From NCBI RefSeq assembly GCF_000582685.1, contig NZ_KK073769.1:316837-380836 (forward strand): DNA of 64,000 nt, in the 5' to 3' direction. The first letter of the stretch is position 1; each line of letters starts with the position of its first letter. This stretch comes from [Scytonema hofmanni] UTEX 2349. Its GTDB lineage: Bacteria; Cyanobacteriota; Cyanobacteriia; Cyanobacteriales; Nostocaceae. The position numbers were made by a program, and so were the translations under genes. The notes beneath the pieces were generated by a model. The model searched no databases. It was given only the letters and a program-made list of their open reading frames with translations, and had not been told where the DNA came from. Shown here piece by piece: positions 7,987-16,903 of the stretch.

Positions 7987-8833
7987 CTAATGGTCGAATA
8001 TTTGCTTTATAGGCTGCACCATCCAAACCTTCACTGCGATTGCTCGGTTGAGCGTTTATGGCACGTTTGAGAGCTTCAATGCGATCGCCTGTTGCGGGGT
8101 GGGTACTCAAAAATCCTGGTGTAGAACTCTTTGATACCAATTTTTGCATAAAAGCAGGCATCGCCGACTGTGCATAACCAGCGCGTGTTAAAGTTTTTAA
8201 TCCTCTTTGATCAGCATCAAATTCATTTTGACGACTGCGGGGAAGATTTCTCGCTACTTGCACACCAATGGCTACCGCTTGATTTCGATCTAAACCTGCT
8301 GCTGTTAACAATCCACTTTCAAGTGCTTTTTGCCGCATCTGTTTGAGTGCGTGCTTTCCACCGATGTGTCCCATTTCATGACCGAGCACACTTGCCAGTT
8401 GCGCTTCATTGTCTGCGGCTTTGATCGTACCGATGTTGATATAGACAAAGCCTCCCATTGTCGCAAAAGCGTTAAGAGCGTTATCGTCAATTACCTGGAA
8501 AGTATAGGGAATATCTGGGCGATCGCTAGATGCTACTAAACGCTGTCCAATTTGCCGGATGTAGTTATTTACTTGTGAATTACGATAAAGACGAATATCA
8601 CTGCCTTGTAATTGCTGATTAATCCGTTTACCAAGATCAACTTCTTGAGAATCCGATATATTAGAAAGCTGAAATAACTGAGCACCTTGGAAAATGAGAG
8701 GCAATAAATCTATAGCCTTCCCTGGTAGAGGTGTCAAAAGGCAAACACTCAAGGCAACTACCACCGACATTAACGGATAAATCAAGCGATGTCGCCAAAA
8801 ACGGTAATTTACTAAGCCTTTCCAATTCATCAT
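7979..8833 (-). CDS. M48-family zinc metalloprotease, exported or membrane-anchored
   Basis: 284 residues. An N-terminal hydrophobic segment (about 14-37, ending GKA) looks like a signal peptide or anchor. The protease core has the zinc motif HEMGH in LASVLGHEMGHIGGKHALKQ and the downstream Glu in RSRQNEFDADQRGLKTLTRAGY. The family removes misfolded or damaged envelope proteins (BepA/LoiP/YcaL type). Its short C terminus lacks TPR repeats, so it is the small form. It is convergent with the phosphatase. Confidence 0.88.
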   Translation of the reverse strand: MMNWKGLVNYRFWRHRLIYPLMSVVVALSVCLLTPLPGKAIDLLPLIFQGAQLFQLSNISDSQEVDLGKRINQQLQGSDIRLYRNSQVNNYIRQIGQRLVASSDRPDIPYTFQVIDDNALNAFATMGGFVYINIGTIKAADNEAQLASVLGHEMGHIGGKHALKQMRQKALESGLLTAAGLDRNQAVAIGVQVARNLPRSRQNEFDADQRGLKTLTRAGYAQSAMPAFMQKLVSKSSTPGFLSTHPATGDRIEALKRAINAQPSNRSEGLDGAAYKANIRPLVS

Positions 8834-9025
8834 AATCCGGCACAGCTGACTATTTTAGGAGAACGTAAAGTATAGGACGGATTTATGCAATTCTAAGTTG
8901 CATTTTACTTAATACTAATTCTGTTTGGTTTGCACACGTTTTAGACAGGTTATGATAGACTGTCGCATGACCGAGAATCACAGCCTCTTTTAAAACAAGC
9001 AACGAGTGTAAGCGGTTCTACTATT

Positions 9026-9119
9026 AGGACTTACGCACTCAGTCGCGAGAAAACAAGACTTTGATAGGTGCTTCCTGACGTCGATAGGGACGGAAATACG
9101 TAGTCCGTGCGTAAGTCCT
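9026..9119. repeat. MITE-like element, family B (TIR AGGACTTACGCAC)
   Basis: About 94 bp with near-perfect terminal inverted repeats AGGACTTACGCAC and GTGCGTAAGTCCT. The interior contains GAGAAAACAAGACTTTGA and GACGGAAATA, shared with the copy at 32702-32794. It lies in the 343-bp gap between the M48 and DUF4330 genes; the rest of that gap shows nothing else I can name. Confidence 0.85.
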
Positions 9120-9177
9120 GACTATACACCACGTTGCAACAATCAATTATTCCGCAATTAAGAATTGAAAACTGCTT

Positions 9178-9711
9178 ATGGCTCTTTTAGATTCCAAAGG
9201 TCGCTTATTCGGTAAAATCAACCTTCTCGATTTTGGTGCCGCGCTGGTAATCTTACTAGTAATATTTGGCATCTTTGTCTTTCCAGGAACTTCTGGTTCT
9301 GTTGCTCAAATTAACTCGAAAACAGTACCAATTGAGGTAGATTTAGTTGTTCGCGGATTGAATGTACGCGACCCACAACAATTATATGAAAAAGGGTTTA
9401 CAAAAGGCGGAAAAACTAACGTTATTATCCGCAATCAACCCTACGGTCAAATAGCGATTAAATCTATTCAAGAATTACCCAGAACTTTAGCAGTTCCTCA
9501 ATCTGATGGTTCCGTCAAAGAATTGCCTGATCCTAGAGGTAACAATTTTAGTCGAGATATGCTTTTGACTTTAGAAGGCAAAGCGAATATCACTGAAACT
9601 GGACCAGTTTTAGGTAACAGTAAACTTAAAATTGGGATGCCTTTTGAGTTAGAAGGGTTTAATTACAACTTTAATGCTACTGTTATCGATTTAAGATTTA
9701 AAGACAAATGA
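9178..9711 (+). CDS. DUF4330-domain membrane-anchored protein
   Basis: 177 residues. After a short cytoplasmic start (MALLDSKGRLFGKINLLDFG) there is one hydrophobic segment, about 20-40. The rest is a beta-rich domain with conserved VDLVVRGLNVRDP and FELEGFNYNFNATVIDLR. DUF4330 is common in cyanobacteria and has no assigned function. A single anchor with the bulk outside the cytoplasm is the likely topology. It is a stand-alone gene. Confidence 0.75.
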   Translation: MALLDSKGRLFGKINLLDFGAALVILLVIFGIFVFPGTSGSVAQINSKTVPIEVDLVVRGLNVRDPQQLYEKGFTKGGKTNVIIRNQPYGQIAIKSIQELPRTLAVPQSDGSVKELPDPRGNNFSRDMLLTLEGKANITETGPVLGNSKLKIGMPFELEGFNYNFNATVIDLRFKDK

Positions 9712-9712
9712 A

Positions 9713-9890
9713 AAAGAGGGGGAAAGGGGAAAGGGGAAAGGTATGGAAATAAAGCGCTTTCCTCAGCGGGGTCGGTTTCCGTCCCGTTGACGTTTGTAAG
9801 AAGAGTTATTTAGATTACTCCTGAATATTTTTCTTCCCATGAATCCCTTTTTTCCTTTCCCCTTTCCCCCTCTTATCAAGCAGGGGTTTC
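9713..9890. repeat. composite STRR (GGGGAAA)n and flanking repeat
   Basis: GGGGAAA units on one side and TTTCCCC units on the other flank a core containing GGTATGGAAATAAAG, AGTTATTTA and TTACTCC. A related composite lies at 43805-43960 with the same core words, and shorter relatives lie at 12530-12640 and 26680-26715. The arms are complementary, so the transcript could fold back. It is non-coding. Confidence 0.7.
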
Positions 9891-9969
9891 AAGTATTAAA
9901 GGCTGATTTTTCACATCTCAGAGACGCCTTCATGCGAACGCACTACGTGTCTCAACTGCTATATATTTA

Positions 9970-10869
9970 TCAACTACTCAACAAAGGCAAAAATCGCCGA
10001 ATTAAACCAATTGTCACCGCCGGCAATTCTAGCTGTGGGGTTAATCCGACATTTTCTAACTCTAGAAAAACGCGAATCGCTTGCGGATTCATCTCAGCAA
10101 GACGACGACCAATTTCTGGACCCGTAAACTGCGATTTTTGCCCCCAAATTATCGCGGTGGGAGTTGTCAATTGTTGAATATAAAGCGATAAATCAAAGCA
10201 TAAATCACCGCGCACAAAAGACAGCGCTGCATATTCAGCATTTGTCTGACGCGCAGATTCTAAATAAGCTTCGACAATTTCCTCGTAAACGCGACTAGAT
10301 TCGGCAAATTGCCGTTGTTCTAAGAAACTGCGAATACCCGAACTAGTAGCAATTCCGGTAGTATACAGCAAGCGATCGACAATGGGAACGCTGACAATTT
10401 GGGCAAAAATGCTGCGAGAGTAGTCTTCACCAAAATCAGAAAGTCCGGCTGGTAAAGTGAGAATCAGCGACTTGAATAAATCAGGATGAGCGATCGCTAC
10501 TCGAATTGTAAACGCTGCTGTCAGCGAAGAAGCAATTACTGTCACCGGTTCTGTACAAGTGTGCTCTAAAAACTCCCGAATTGTCGTTGTATAATCATCA
10601 ATCTGATAATTTTGCGCTGGATGCTCAGATTTACCCCATCCCAGCAAGTCTGGTGCTATTATTCTATACTCGGCGGCAAAAGCAGGATAAACTTTTGACC
10701 ACTCATATGCGGAAGAACCACCACCAAAGCCATGCAGAAACACTAAAGTTTCTTTTTCGGTGCGGGCAGCGATCTCATCTTGATAAGGCAAACCGACATT
10801 AGTATAATATACAATTCTACCTAATGAGGTATTTACGGAGCGTTGCTCAAATCCCAATGGCTGAAACAT
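9970..10869 (-). CDS. alpha/beta-hydrolase fold protein
   Basis: 299 residues. The oxyanion-hole motif HGFGGGSSAYEW and the lid/core strand IIAPDLLGWGKSEHP are present. The nucleophile elbow is VIASSLTAAFTIR instead of the usual G-x-S-x-G, so the catalytic serine context is atypical. A late Asp (IIWGQKSQFTGPE) and the final His position are also unclear, so activity is uncertain. Cyanobacterial relatives are usually annotated as generic hydrolases. It is a single gene; no substrate can be proposed. Confidence 0.8.
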   Translation of the reverse strand: MFQPLGFEQRSVNTSLGRIVYYTNVGLPYQDEIAARTEKETLVFLHGFGGGSSAYEWSKVYPAFAAEYRIIAPDLLGWGKSEHPAQNYQIDDYTTTIREFLEHTCTEPVTVIASSLTAAFTIRVAIAHPDLFKSLILTLPAGLSDFGEDYSRSIFAQIVSVPIVDRLLYTTGIATSSGIRSFLEQRQFAESSRVYEEIVEAYLESARQTNAEYAALSFVRGDLCFDLSLYIQQLTTPTAIIWGQKSQFTGPEIGRRLAEMNPQAIRVFLELENVGLTPQLELPAVTIGLIRRFLPLLSS

Positions 10870-11040
10870 ACGTGTTTTTTGTTTTCTGTTATGGTTGCTA
10901 GTACCGCCGTGAAGTCACGCATTCAAAAGTGAAAAGTCAAAAAGCTTACTCCATATTACTTTTGACTTTTGACTTTTAACTTCCGCCTTGCGGTACTAGT
11001 TAAATTAATTGGAGAATCTCGCACATCAAGCTTTTATTAT

Positions 11041-11135
11041 TAGACATAGGAGTAAAAATTAATTATGCGTTACCCGAAACCCTTGTAGAGACGTAGCATT
11101 GCTACGTCTCTATGTCTTTTCTACGCCTATGTCTA
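11041..11135. repeat. MITE-like element, family C (TIR TAGACATAGG)
   Basis: Inverted ends TAGACATAGG and CCTATGTCTA enclose a 28-bp hairpin at 11085-11112 with arms GTAGAGACGTAGCA and TGCTACGTCTCTA. A sister copy is at 32583-32675. It lies between the hydrolase and M56 genes. Confidence 0.8.
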
Positions 11136-11157
11136 TTATCAGGTGCGCGATCGCAAT

Positions 11158-11988
11158 TTACTTGTGAAATATCACACTGACTAACGGCAAAAATGCTAAC
11201 AAAAAGCCATTCCAATTTTGGAAATTAAGTTCTGGAGTCGGTTCTGGTTGTGCTAACAAAGCTTCTATTCTCTGTTCTAAGCGATCGCTACCTAATGCAG
11301 CGCAGAAAATTTCTGAGGACATCGGAGTTGTACTCACTACCAACAACAGCGATTCTGCTAACAATAACGGATCTACTCGCGATGCAGCGTAAGCATCGGC
11401 ACGTAATTCGCGCAAAATTAACAGTTCTTGCCACAAAGCATCTGTATTTGGCAACCAAGCGGTGCAGGAACGCACCCAACCCAACCAAAAAAACCAGAAT
11501 GTATCCCTATAATGGTAATGTCCTTGCTCGTGTGCGAAGACGGTTTCTAAATGCTTTGGTGAAAGAGTTTCCAGTAGTCCTTCACTAATTACTAATTCTG
11601 ATTGCCAAAAACCGATTTGACCGGCGAATAGCGCTTCAGTGTTGAGTAACCTAACTTGTTTCCCCTCAATATTAGCTAAGGGACAGTTGCGGACAGATTT
11701 CATCGATTGCCAACCACCAAAGGCAAGTTTAATGCACACAATGTCAACAATGACAAGACAAATTAACGTTAAGACATAACTAAACCAACCGGTGTACATC
11801 CCGCCCATTTTCCCTTGGGGTCCCATGCACAAAATGGCGATCGCTGTCATAAAAATTAACAAGGGCGGGAAGAGAAATAAGAATAGCGATCGCCTCCAGC
11901 GCATATTCCAACTACTTTCAAAGTCAGTCAGAAAGGATCTTAACCACCAAGCGACTGTTAAAGCAGTCAAAATCATCATCAGATGCAT
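11158..11988 (-). CDS. M56 (BlaR1-like) membrane metallopeptidase
   Basis: 276 residues with three or four membrane segments in the N-terminal half and one at the C terminus. The zinc motif HEQGH lies in HLETVFAHEQGHYHYRDTF, with a downstream Glu in ILRELRADAYA. The penicillin-binding sensor domain of true BlaR1 is missing, as in the short M56 proteins of cyanobacteria and actinobacteria. Its ATG shares one base with the stop of the upstream blaI-like gene (TAATG), so the two are translationally coupled. Its likely role is to cleave the partner repressor in response to an unknown signal. Confidence 0.85.
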   Translation of the reverse strand: MHLMMILTALTVAWWLRSFLTDFESSWNMRWRRSLFLFLFPPLLIFMTAIAILCMGPQGKMGGMYTGWFSYVLTLICLVIVDIVCIKLAFGGWQSMKSVRNCPLANIEGKQVRLLNTEALFAGQIGFWQSELVISEGLLETLSPKHLETVFAHEQGHYHYRDTFWFFWLGWVRSCTAWLPNTDALWQELLILRELRADAYAASRVDPLLLAESLLLVVSTTPMSSEIFCAALGSDRLEQRIEALLAQPEPTPELNFQNWNGFLLAFLPLVSVIFHK

Positions 11989-12407
11989 TATTCTCCCTCC
12001 CTAGCTTGGCGTGCAGCTTGAATGCGTTTGGCGATCGCTTGTATTTGTTCGCTTGCAGCTTCATCTAAACTATCTGCAAAAGCAGCAATTACATCGGGAT
12101 TACCCACCGCGAGAAATCGCTGTAACTGCTCGTGTGCTTTAATTACCTCAGCTTGTTGTTTGGTAATTAACGCACGCCAATAAAATGCTCGTCCTCTTTT
12201 GTCGCAGGTTAGCCAACCTTTATCGGTAAGGCGACGCAATACGGTTGTCACGGAAGTATAAGCTAATTCGCGGTTGGGGTCAGTAAGAATGCGATCGTGT
12301 ACATCTTTAACTGTAACTGAACTCAGTTCCCAGACGATATGCAAAATTTCAGCTTCTAGAGGACCTAAAGACAGTTGTTTGGGGCGATATTCAGGTAAAG
12401 GTGCCAT
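11988..12407 (-). CDS. BlaI/MecI-family transcriptional repressor
   Basis: 139 residues. The winged-helix N terminus (GPLEAEILHIVWELSSVTVKD, TSVTTVLRRLTDKGWLTCDKRGRAFYW) is typical for BlaI/MecI/CopY, followed by a helical dimerisation tail. It is paired with the M56 peptidase and presumably represses this operon and other targets. It need not concern beta-lactams, since no beta-lactamase is nearby. The 409-bp gap upstream (12408-12817) holds STRR sequence, an incomplete family-B MITE end (AGGACTTAGGCA at about 12510) and the acsF promoter region. Confidence 0.85.
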   Translation of the reverse strand: MAPLPEYRPKQLSLGPLEAEILHIVWELSSVTVKDVHDRILTDPNRELAYTSVTTVLRRLTDKGWLTCDKRGRAFYWRALITKQQAEVIKAHEQLQRFLAVGNPDVIAAFADSLDEAASEQIQAIAKRIQAARQAREGE

Positions 12408-12817
12408 ATTTTTCGATTAGAGATGGTGAGCGGCAGAGCGTGAAGTGCAGAGTATTCCTGGGATTGTTACTGGTAGATTTATAGTCTGTCCTTCTTTTCA
12501 GATTACATTAGGACTTAGGCAAAATTCACGAAGAGGGGGAAAGGGACTCATGTAGAAATATTTTCTTTTCTCTTCGACTGATTTTAAATGACTCCATCTC
12601 CATGCGCCCCTTTTTTCCTTTACCCTTTTCCCCTCTCCAAAATGCCCAATGCCTAATTTGTTGCAACTCTTAACGTATACAGTAGCTTCCACTACCCCAG
12701 CCTTGGTAGACTGATGTTTATACAAATTGATTATTTCCCTGTATTGCGCCTTGTGAGAGCATTACTCAAAGCTTTCTCAGTCGCTCAAAAGAAAAAGACA
12801 CTTCACACAATCAAGAC

Positions 12818-13894
12818 ATGGTAGACTCCCTAAAAAAACCAGGCTTTGAAGAAATGCGTCCAGGGATTAAAGTCCCGGCAAAAGAAACCCTGCTGACACC
12901 CCGGTTTTATACCACTGACTTTGATGAAATGGCGCAGATGGATATCTCTGTCAACGAAGACGAGTTGAGAGCGATTCTCGACGAGTTTCGGGCTGACTAC
13001 AACCGCCATCACTTTGTTCGGGATGCGGAGTTTGAACAATCCTGGGATCATATTGACGGGGACACTCGCCGATTGTTCGTTGAATTTCTCGAACGTTCTT
13101 GTACGGCGGAGTTTTCCGGATTTTTATTGTACAAAGAACTTGGACGCCGCTTAAAGGACAAAAGCCCTGTTTTAGCAGAGTGTTTCAACCTAATGTCACG
13201 GGATGAAGCGCGTCATGCTGGCTTTTTGAATAAAGCGCTGTCAGACTTTAACATGTCGCTGGATTTGGGCTTTTTAACCAAGAGCCGCAATTACACCTTC
13301 TTTAAACCGAAATTTATCTTCTACGCCACTTATCTTTCAGAAAAGATTGGTTATTGGCGTTATATCACAATTTTCCGCCACTTAGACGCACATCCAGAAG
13401 ATAGAGTTTATCCGATTTTCCGCTGGTTTGAAAATTGGTGTCAAGATGAAAACCGCCACAGCGATTTCTTCGATGCGATCATGCGATCGCAGCCGCAAAT
13501 GTTGAATGATTGGAAAGCGCGTCTGTGGTGTCGCTTCTTCTTATTATCAGTGTTTGGCACGATGTATCTTAATGACATCCAGCGCAAAGACTTTTATGCC
13601 TCCATTGGTTTGGATGCGCGAGAATACGACATTCAAGTGATTGAGAAGACGAACGAAAACGCAGGTAGAGTCTTCCCGATAATGTTGGATGTCGAGAAAC
13701 CAGAGTTTTATCAGCGGTTAGATGTTTGTCTGAAGAATAACGAGAAATTGAGTGCGATCGCTAAGTCCAGCACTCCCAAATTCCTCCAATTCTTCCAGAA
13801 ACTACCGCTATACGTCTCCAATGGCTGGCAATTTGTACGGCTGTACTTGATGAAACCAATTGATACAGCTGCTACTCATGGCGCAGTTCGCTAG
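12818..13894 (+). CDS. acsF: Mg-protoporphyrin IX monomethyl ester oxidative cyclase
   Basis: 358 residues, the usual AcsF (ChlA/Ycf59) length. The diiron ligands of the ferritin-like fold are visible: ERSCTAEFSGFLLYKELG, MSRDEARHAGFLNKAL and WFENWCQDENRHSDFF. The enzyme forms the isocyclic ring of chlorophyll aerobically, giving divinyl protochlorophyllide. No chlorophyll neighbour genes are adjacent, and the low-oxygen isoform partners (ho2, hemN) are absent here, so this is probably the aerobic isoform. A strong terminator follows. Confidence 0.95.
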   Translation: MVDSLKKPGFEEMRPGIKVPAKETLLTPRFYTTDFDEMAQMDISVNEDELRAILDEFRADYNRHHFVRDAEFEQSWDHIDGDTRRLFVEFLERSCTAEFSGFLLYKELGRRLKDKSPVLAECFNLMSRDEARHAGFLNKALSDFNMSLDLGFLTKSRNYTFFKPKFIFYATYLSEKIGYWRYITIFRHLDAHPEDRVYPIFRWFENWCQDENRHSDFFDAIMRSQPQMLNDWKARLWCRFFLLSVFGTMYLNDIQRKDFYASIGLDAREYDIQVIEKTNENAGRVFPIMLDVEKPEFYQRLDVCLKNNEKLSAIAKSSTPKFLQFFQKLPLYVSNGWQFVRLYLMKPIDTAATHGAVR

Positions 13895-13922
13895 GTCATA
13901 ATAAATTTGCGAAAGCTTTAGT

Positions 13923-13951
13923 GGTTCTGTACTTAACAGAACCATTTTTTT
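13923..13951 (+). terminator. rho-independent terminator of acsF
   Basis: Perfect 8-bp stem GGTTCTGT / ACAGAACC with a 5-base loop (ACTTA), followed after one A by a run of Ts. It lies 29 bp after the acsF stop. Confidence 0.9.
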
Positions 13952-13960
13952 ATGGTAAAT

Positions 13961-13988
13961 CGTAGTAAGCACTTCAGTGCTTACTACG
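13961..13988. repeat. 28-bp palindrome GTAGTAAGCACT / AGTGCTTACTAC
   Basis: The arms CGTAGTAAGCACT and AGTGCTTACTACG are perfectly complementary around a two-base centre. It lies 14 bp before the next start codon, so it could also be read as a leader hairpin. Confidence 0.75.
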
Positions 13989-14002
13989 AAAGAAATTAAA
14001 GA

Positions 14003-14710
14003 ATGAAACAAAAGTTGTCAGCTTTCGGCTTTTTAGTAAATATTTGCTTATTTTTACTAGCAAATCCGGCTTGGTGTCAATCTCAGCCAGATATAATACC
14101 GAATTCAACTGCCGAGGATTTAGATTTAAGTCCAGAAATTATTCAAAATAGCCCAGTTTTGCAACGTTGGCATCGTCATGTACCGAATATTTTACAAGAA
14201 ATTCAAAACGATCCTAGTTTTCGCACTCGCTTGCGACTGGGTTTTTCAGAATTTCCTTCAACAGGACAAGCATTTGGGGTAATTGTTGGTGTAGAAGATA
14301 TTTTTATTGGACGCACCGGCTTGACTGTGAGTGGTGAATATCAAGCAGCGTTTAATGGTAAGCGTCAGGCTTATGGTGCCGACTTACATTATTATTTGCG
14401 TCCTTTGGGTAGCTACGTCAATATCGCTCCCGTGGTTGGTTATCGACATTTGCAAACAAACCGCTATACAACCGATGGAGTGAATTTAGGTGCCAAGCTG
14501 CTGTTAGTTTTGTCTCGTGGTGGTGCAGCGGATATCTCTCTCACTCAAAGTTGGGTTTCTCCCGGTAGCAGTGAAGAAGTTGGTTTAACACAGCTTTCGG
14601 TAGGATATGCGATTACTTCCAACCTGCGTTTATCTACAGATATTCAAAAGCAAAATTCGCGACTTCAAAAAGATAGTCGGATAGGTGTCGTTTTAGAATG
14701 GATGCCGTGA
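14003..14710 (+). CDS. predicted exported beta-rich (outer-membrane-like) protein
   Basis: 235 residues. An N-terminal signal peptide is evident (KQKLSAFGFLVNICLFLLA, cleavage likely after PAWC or AWCQS). The mature part alternates short amphipathic strands rich in aromatic and small residues (TRLRLGFSEFPSTGQAFGVI, LTVSGEYQAAF, YGADLHYYLRPL) and ends with GVVLEWMP. This suits a small beta-barrel or a periplasmic beta-sandwich. No family is recognised with certainty. A palindrome sits just before the start. Confidence 0.65.
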   Translation: MKQKLSAFGFLVNICLFLLANPAWCQSQPDIIPNSTAEDLDLSPEIIQNSPVLQRWHRHVPNILQEIQNDPSFRTRLRLGFSEFPSTGQAFGVIVGVEDIFIGRTGLTVSGEYQAAFNGKRQAYGADLHYYLRPLGSYVNIAPVVGYRHLQTNRYTTDGVNLGAKLLLVLSRGGAADISLTQSWVSPGSSEEVGLTQLSVGYAITSNLRLSTDIQKQNSRLQKDSRIGVVLEWMP

Positions 14711-14883
14711 GTTAAGCTATTGTACTAATTTAAGATTTTATTTATAAATCAACCCAAAGGCAGTTACTAACTATTAATCCTGTCATATTATTAAACATAA
14801 TAGTATTATTGTTGCTTAAGTCTATTGGTATTGCTCATTGAAGCAAATTGTTTATTCAAAAAAATGCGAGGGGTGTACTGTCC

Positions 14884-15561
14884 ATGCCCTTGACGATCCT
14901 TGTAGTGGATGACGACCTGGGTACTCGTTTATCTATCAGCGATTATCTGGAACTGTCTGGCTACATAGTAATTACAGCCGATGAAGGTCAAAAGGCTCTG
15001 AAATTTGTGGAAGAGTACCATCCTGATTTGATTGTCACCGATATTGTCATGCCACGGATGAATGGCTATGAATTGGTGCGCCAAGTGCGGCAAAAACCAG
15101 CGTTTCGTTTGTTACCGGTTATTTTGTTAACGGCAAGAATTAAGACTCAGGAAAGAATCTTGGGCTATCAGTCAGGGTGCGATTTATATTTGCCTAAGCC
15201 TTTTGAGTTAGAAGAGTTAGCCGCAGCGATTCGCAATCTCTTAGAGCGATCGCAAATCATTCAATCAGAGTATGGCTTTTCTCATCAAGAAAATTCAGGT
15301 AATTCTGCGCCTAAAGTTGCTGACTCTCATAATAATATTATTGATTTTGAGAAGTCCGAAGTACTTTTATCTTTAAGTTCTAGAGAACAGGAAGTCCTCG
15401 AACTGTTAACGCATGGTCATTCTAATGCTCAGATGGGTAATCAGTTACATCTGAGTCCTCGGACAGTAGAAAAGTACGTTAGCAGCTTACTAAGGAAAAC
15501 CGAAACTAGCAACCGCGCTGAATTAGTGCGTTTTGCCATGACCCACGGTTTAGTTAAATAA
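14884..15561 (+). CDS. NarL/LuxR-type response regulator, Ycf29-like
   Basis: 225 residues from ATG14884; the frame opens 12 codons earlier with TTG, but the ATG gives the normal receiver start. The receiver has D9-D10-D11, phospho-acceptor Asp53 in VTDIVMP and Lys105 in YLPKPFELEEL. The C-terminal LuxR-type HTH is LSSREQEVLELLTHGHSNAQ, then LHLSPRTVEKYVSSLLRKT. Wording and domain order resemble the plastid/cyanobacterial Ycf29 regulators. No kinase gene is adjacent. A family-A MITE starts 10 bp after the stop. Confidence 0.85.
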   Translation: MPLTILVVDDDLGTRLSISDYLELSGYIVITADEGQKALKFVEEYHPDLIVTDIVMPRMNGYELVRQVRQKPAFRLLPVILLTARIKTQERILGYQSGCDLYLPKPFELEELAAAIRNLLERSQIIQSEYGFSHQENSGNSAPKVADSHNNIIDFEKSEVLLSLSSREQEVLELLTHGHSNAQMGNQLHLSPRTVEKYVSSLLRKTETSNRAELVRFAMTHGLVK

Positions 15562-15570
15562 CACGTAATC

Positions 15571-15706
15571 ACATCATGTCCGTTTAATTAACACTAATAA
15601 AAATATCGCAACCGTCGTAGAGACGTTCCGCCGTAAAGACGTTCCGCCGTAAAGACGTTCCGCCGGAACGTCTCTACAGTATATGTGATTTGTCGGACAT
15701 GATATA
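15571..15706. repeat. MITE-like element, family A, with internal triplication
   Basis: The same ends and right arm as the copy at 3686-3790. The central hairpin arm is expanded: the unit CGTAAAGACGTTCCGC is present twice in addition to the normal CGTAGAGACGTTCCG. The right end TTGTCGGACATGATATA pairs with the left ATCATGTCCG. Confidence 0.75.
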
Positions 15707-15724
15707 ATACCTTGATAACTGACC

Positions 15725-15767
15725 AAAAAAGTATGTTCGCGTAGCATCTGGTGACACCCGAACATAC
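15725..15767 (-). terminator. terminator of the low-molecular-weight phosphatase gene
   Basis: Read on the minus strand, the 9-bp arms GTATGTTCG and CGAACATAC enclose a loop of about 19 bases and are followed by six Ts. It starts two bases after the stop codon of the phosphatase gene. Confidence 0.8.
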
Positions 15768-15768
15768 T

Positions 15769-16257
15769 TTATCCTTCATGCTTTAGTTGGCTGGTAACGT
15801 GTTTCAGCAAACCTTCACAAGCATCTACGAGTAAATCAATCACCTGATTAAATCCCTCTGAACCGCCATAGTAAGGGTCTGGAACTTCTTTGATGGTGTA
15901 TTGAGAGCAAAAGTCACACATCAAGCGTACTTTCTGGGAATACTGTCCAGTTGGATCGAGAGAGAGCATATTTTCATAATTCTCTCGATCCATAGCCAAA
16001 ATCAAATCAAAATTTTGAAAATCTGACTTTTGAAACTGTCGGGCTGAACCACGTAGTTTAATTCCCAACTTTTGAGTAGCTGCAACACTCATGCGTCTGT
16101 CAGGTGGACTACCAATGTGGTAACTAGATGTCCCAGCAGAGTCGCAGAGGATGCTTTCGCTCAAACCTGCCTGCTCGATTAAATGATACATGATATTTTC
16201 TGCCGATGGCGAACGGCAAATGTTTCCCAGGCAGACAAAAAGCAGCTTATAAGGCAT
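15769..16257 (-). CDS. low-molecular-weight protein-tyrosine phosphatase
   Basis: 162 residues. The P-loop CLGNICRS (Cys9 to Arg15, the C-x5-R signature) is at the N terminus, and the general-acid Asp is in EVPDPYYGG. The family removes phosphate from protein tyrosines; some bacterial members act as arsenate reductases or control exopolysaccharide export. No polysaccharide or arsenic gene is adjacent, so the substrate is open. It lies downstream of the YbaB gene on the same strand, but the 172-bp gap carries repeats and probably a separate promoter. Confidence 0.92.
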   Translation of the reverse strand: MPYKLLFVCLGNICRSPSAENIMYHLIEQAGLSESILCDSAGTSSYHIGSPPDRRMSVAATQKLGIKLRGSARQFQKSDFQNFDLILAMDRENYENMLSLDPTGQYSQKVRLMCDFCSQYTIKEVPDPYYGGSEGFNQVIDLLVDACEGLLKHVTSQLKHEG

Positions 16258-16293
16258 AAAAATCCGTTTTGTGCGTCAGTCGTTAGTTGTTAG

Positions 16294-16324
16294 GTAGAGA
16301 CGTTCGGTGTGGAACGTCTGTACA
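16294..16324. repeat. GTAGAGACGTTC palindrome with STRR flank
   Basis: Arms GTAGAGACGTTC and GAACGTCTGTAC form an imperfect hairpin of the dispersed GTAGAGACG family. The adjacent DNA (16325-16425) is AGTTGTG and ACTAACC STRR sequence. It fills the gap between the phosphatase and ybaB genes. Confidence 0.75.
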
Positions 16325-16429
16325 AAAGTTAGTTGTGAGTTGTGAGTTGTGAGTCGCAAAAAAATATTACTATCCATTATCCAGTAACTACTAACCACTA
16401 ACTACTAACCACTAACTATTGACACTTTA

Positions 16430-16777
16430 CTAAAATCCGGGAAGCTCTAGCCCACTGGTCAACTCTTCCATGCGATCGCGCATTGTAGCAGTGGACTTGG
16501 TGTAAGCATCTTTCATTGCTGCTGTCACAAGGTCGGAAAGTACATCTGCACCTTCTTCTAGAGCACTTGGGGCAATTTCCACACGCTTTGGTTCTTGGTT
16601 TCCGCTGACAATCACCTTGACTAGACCACCACCAGACTCTCCCAAAATTTCCATTTGCTCCAATTCTTCTTGGAGTTTTTTTGCGCCTTCTTGAACTTGC
16701 TGCGCTTTTTTAAACGCTTCGGCGAGTTCTTTCATTTTACCTAAGCCAAAGCCAAATCCCTGTCCTTTTTCTGCCAT
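16430..16777 (-). CDS. YbaB/EbfC-family nucleoid-associated protein
   Basis: 115 residues. The helical N terminus is KMKELAEAFKKAQQVQEGAK; the core strand motifs are GGGLVKVIVSGNQEPKRVEI and DVLSDLVTAAMKDAYTKST. The family forms tweezer-like dimers that bind DNA without strong sequence preference. In most bacteria it follows dnaX-recR; here it follows murC-murB, as often in cyanobacteria. Confidence 0.92.
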   Translation of the reverse strand: MAEKGQGFGFGLGKMKELAEAFKKAQQVQEGAKKLQEELEQMEILGESGGGLVKVIVSGNQEPKRVEIAPSALEEGADVLSDLVTAAMKDAYTKSTATMRDRMEELTSGLELPGF

Positions 16778-16903
16778 AACTGATTGTTCGCGTGTGCGTT
16801 GAATAACAAATCAAATTCAATTATAGATGTGCTTTTGCAGTTGCCTGTTTTTTTTACTGGAGTTGGTTGTCTGTCAGTTGCTCCCTTGGACACCAACTAC
16901 TAA

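Noticed and set aside
12498..12725. 75-codon frame on the minus strand
   Set aside because: It runs through purine-rich STRR sequence and has no family or ribosome-binding site.
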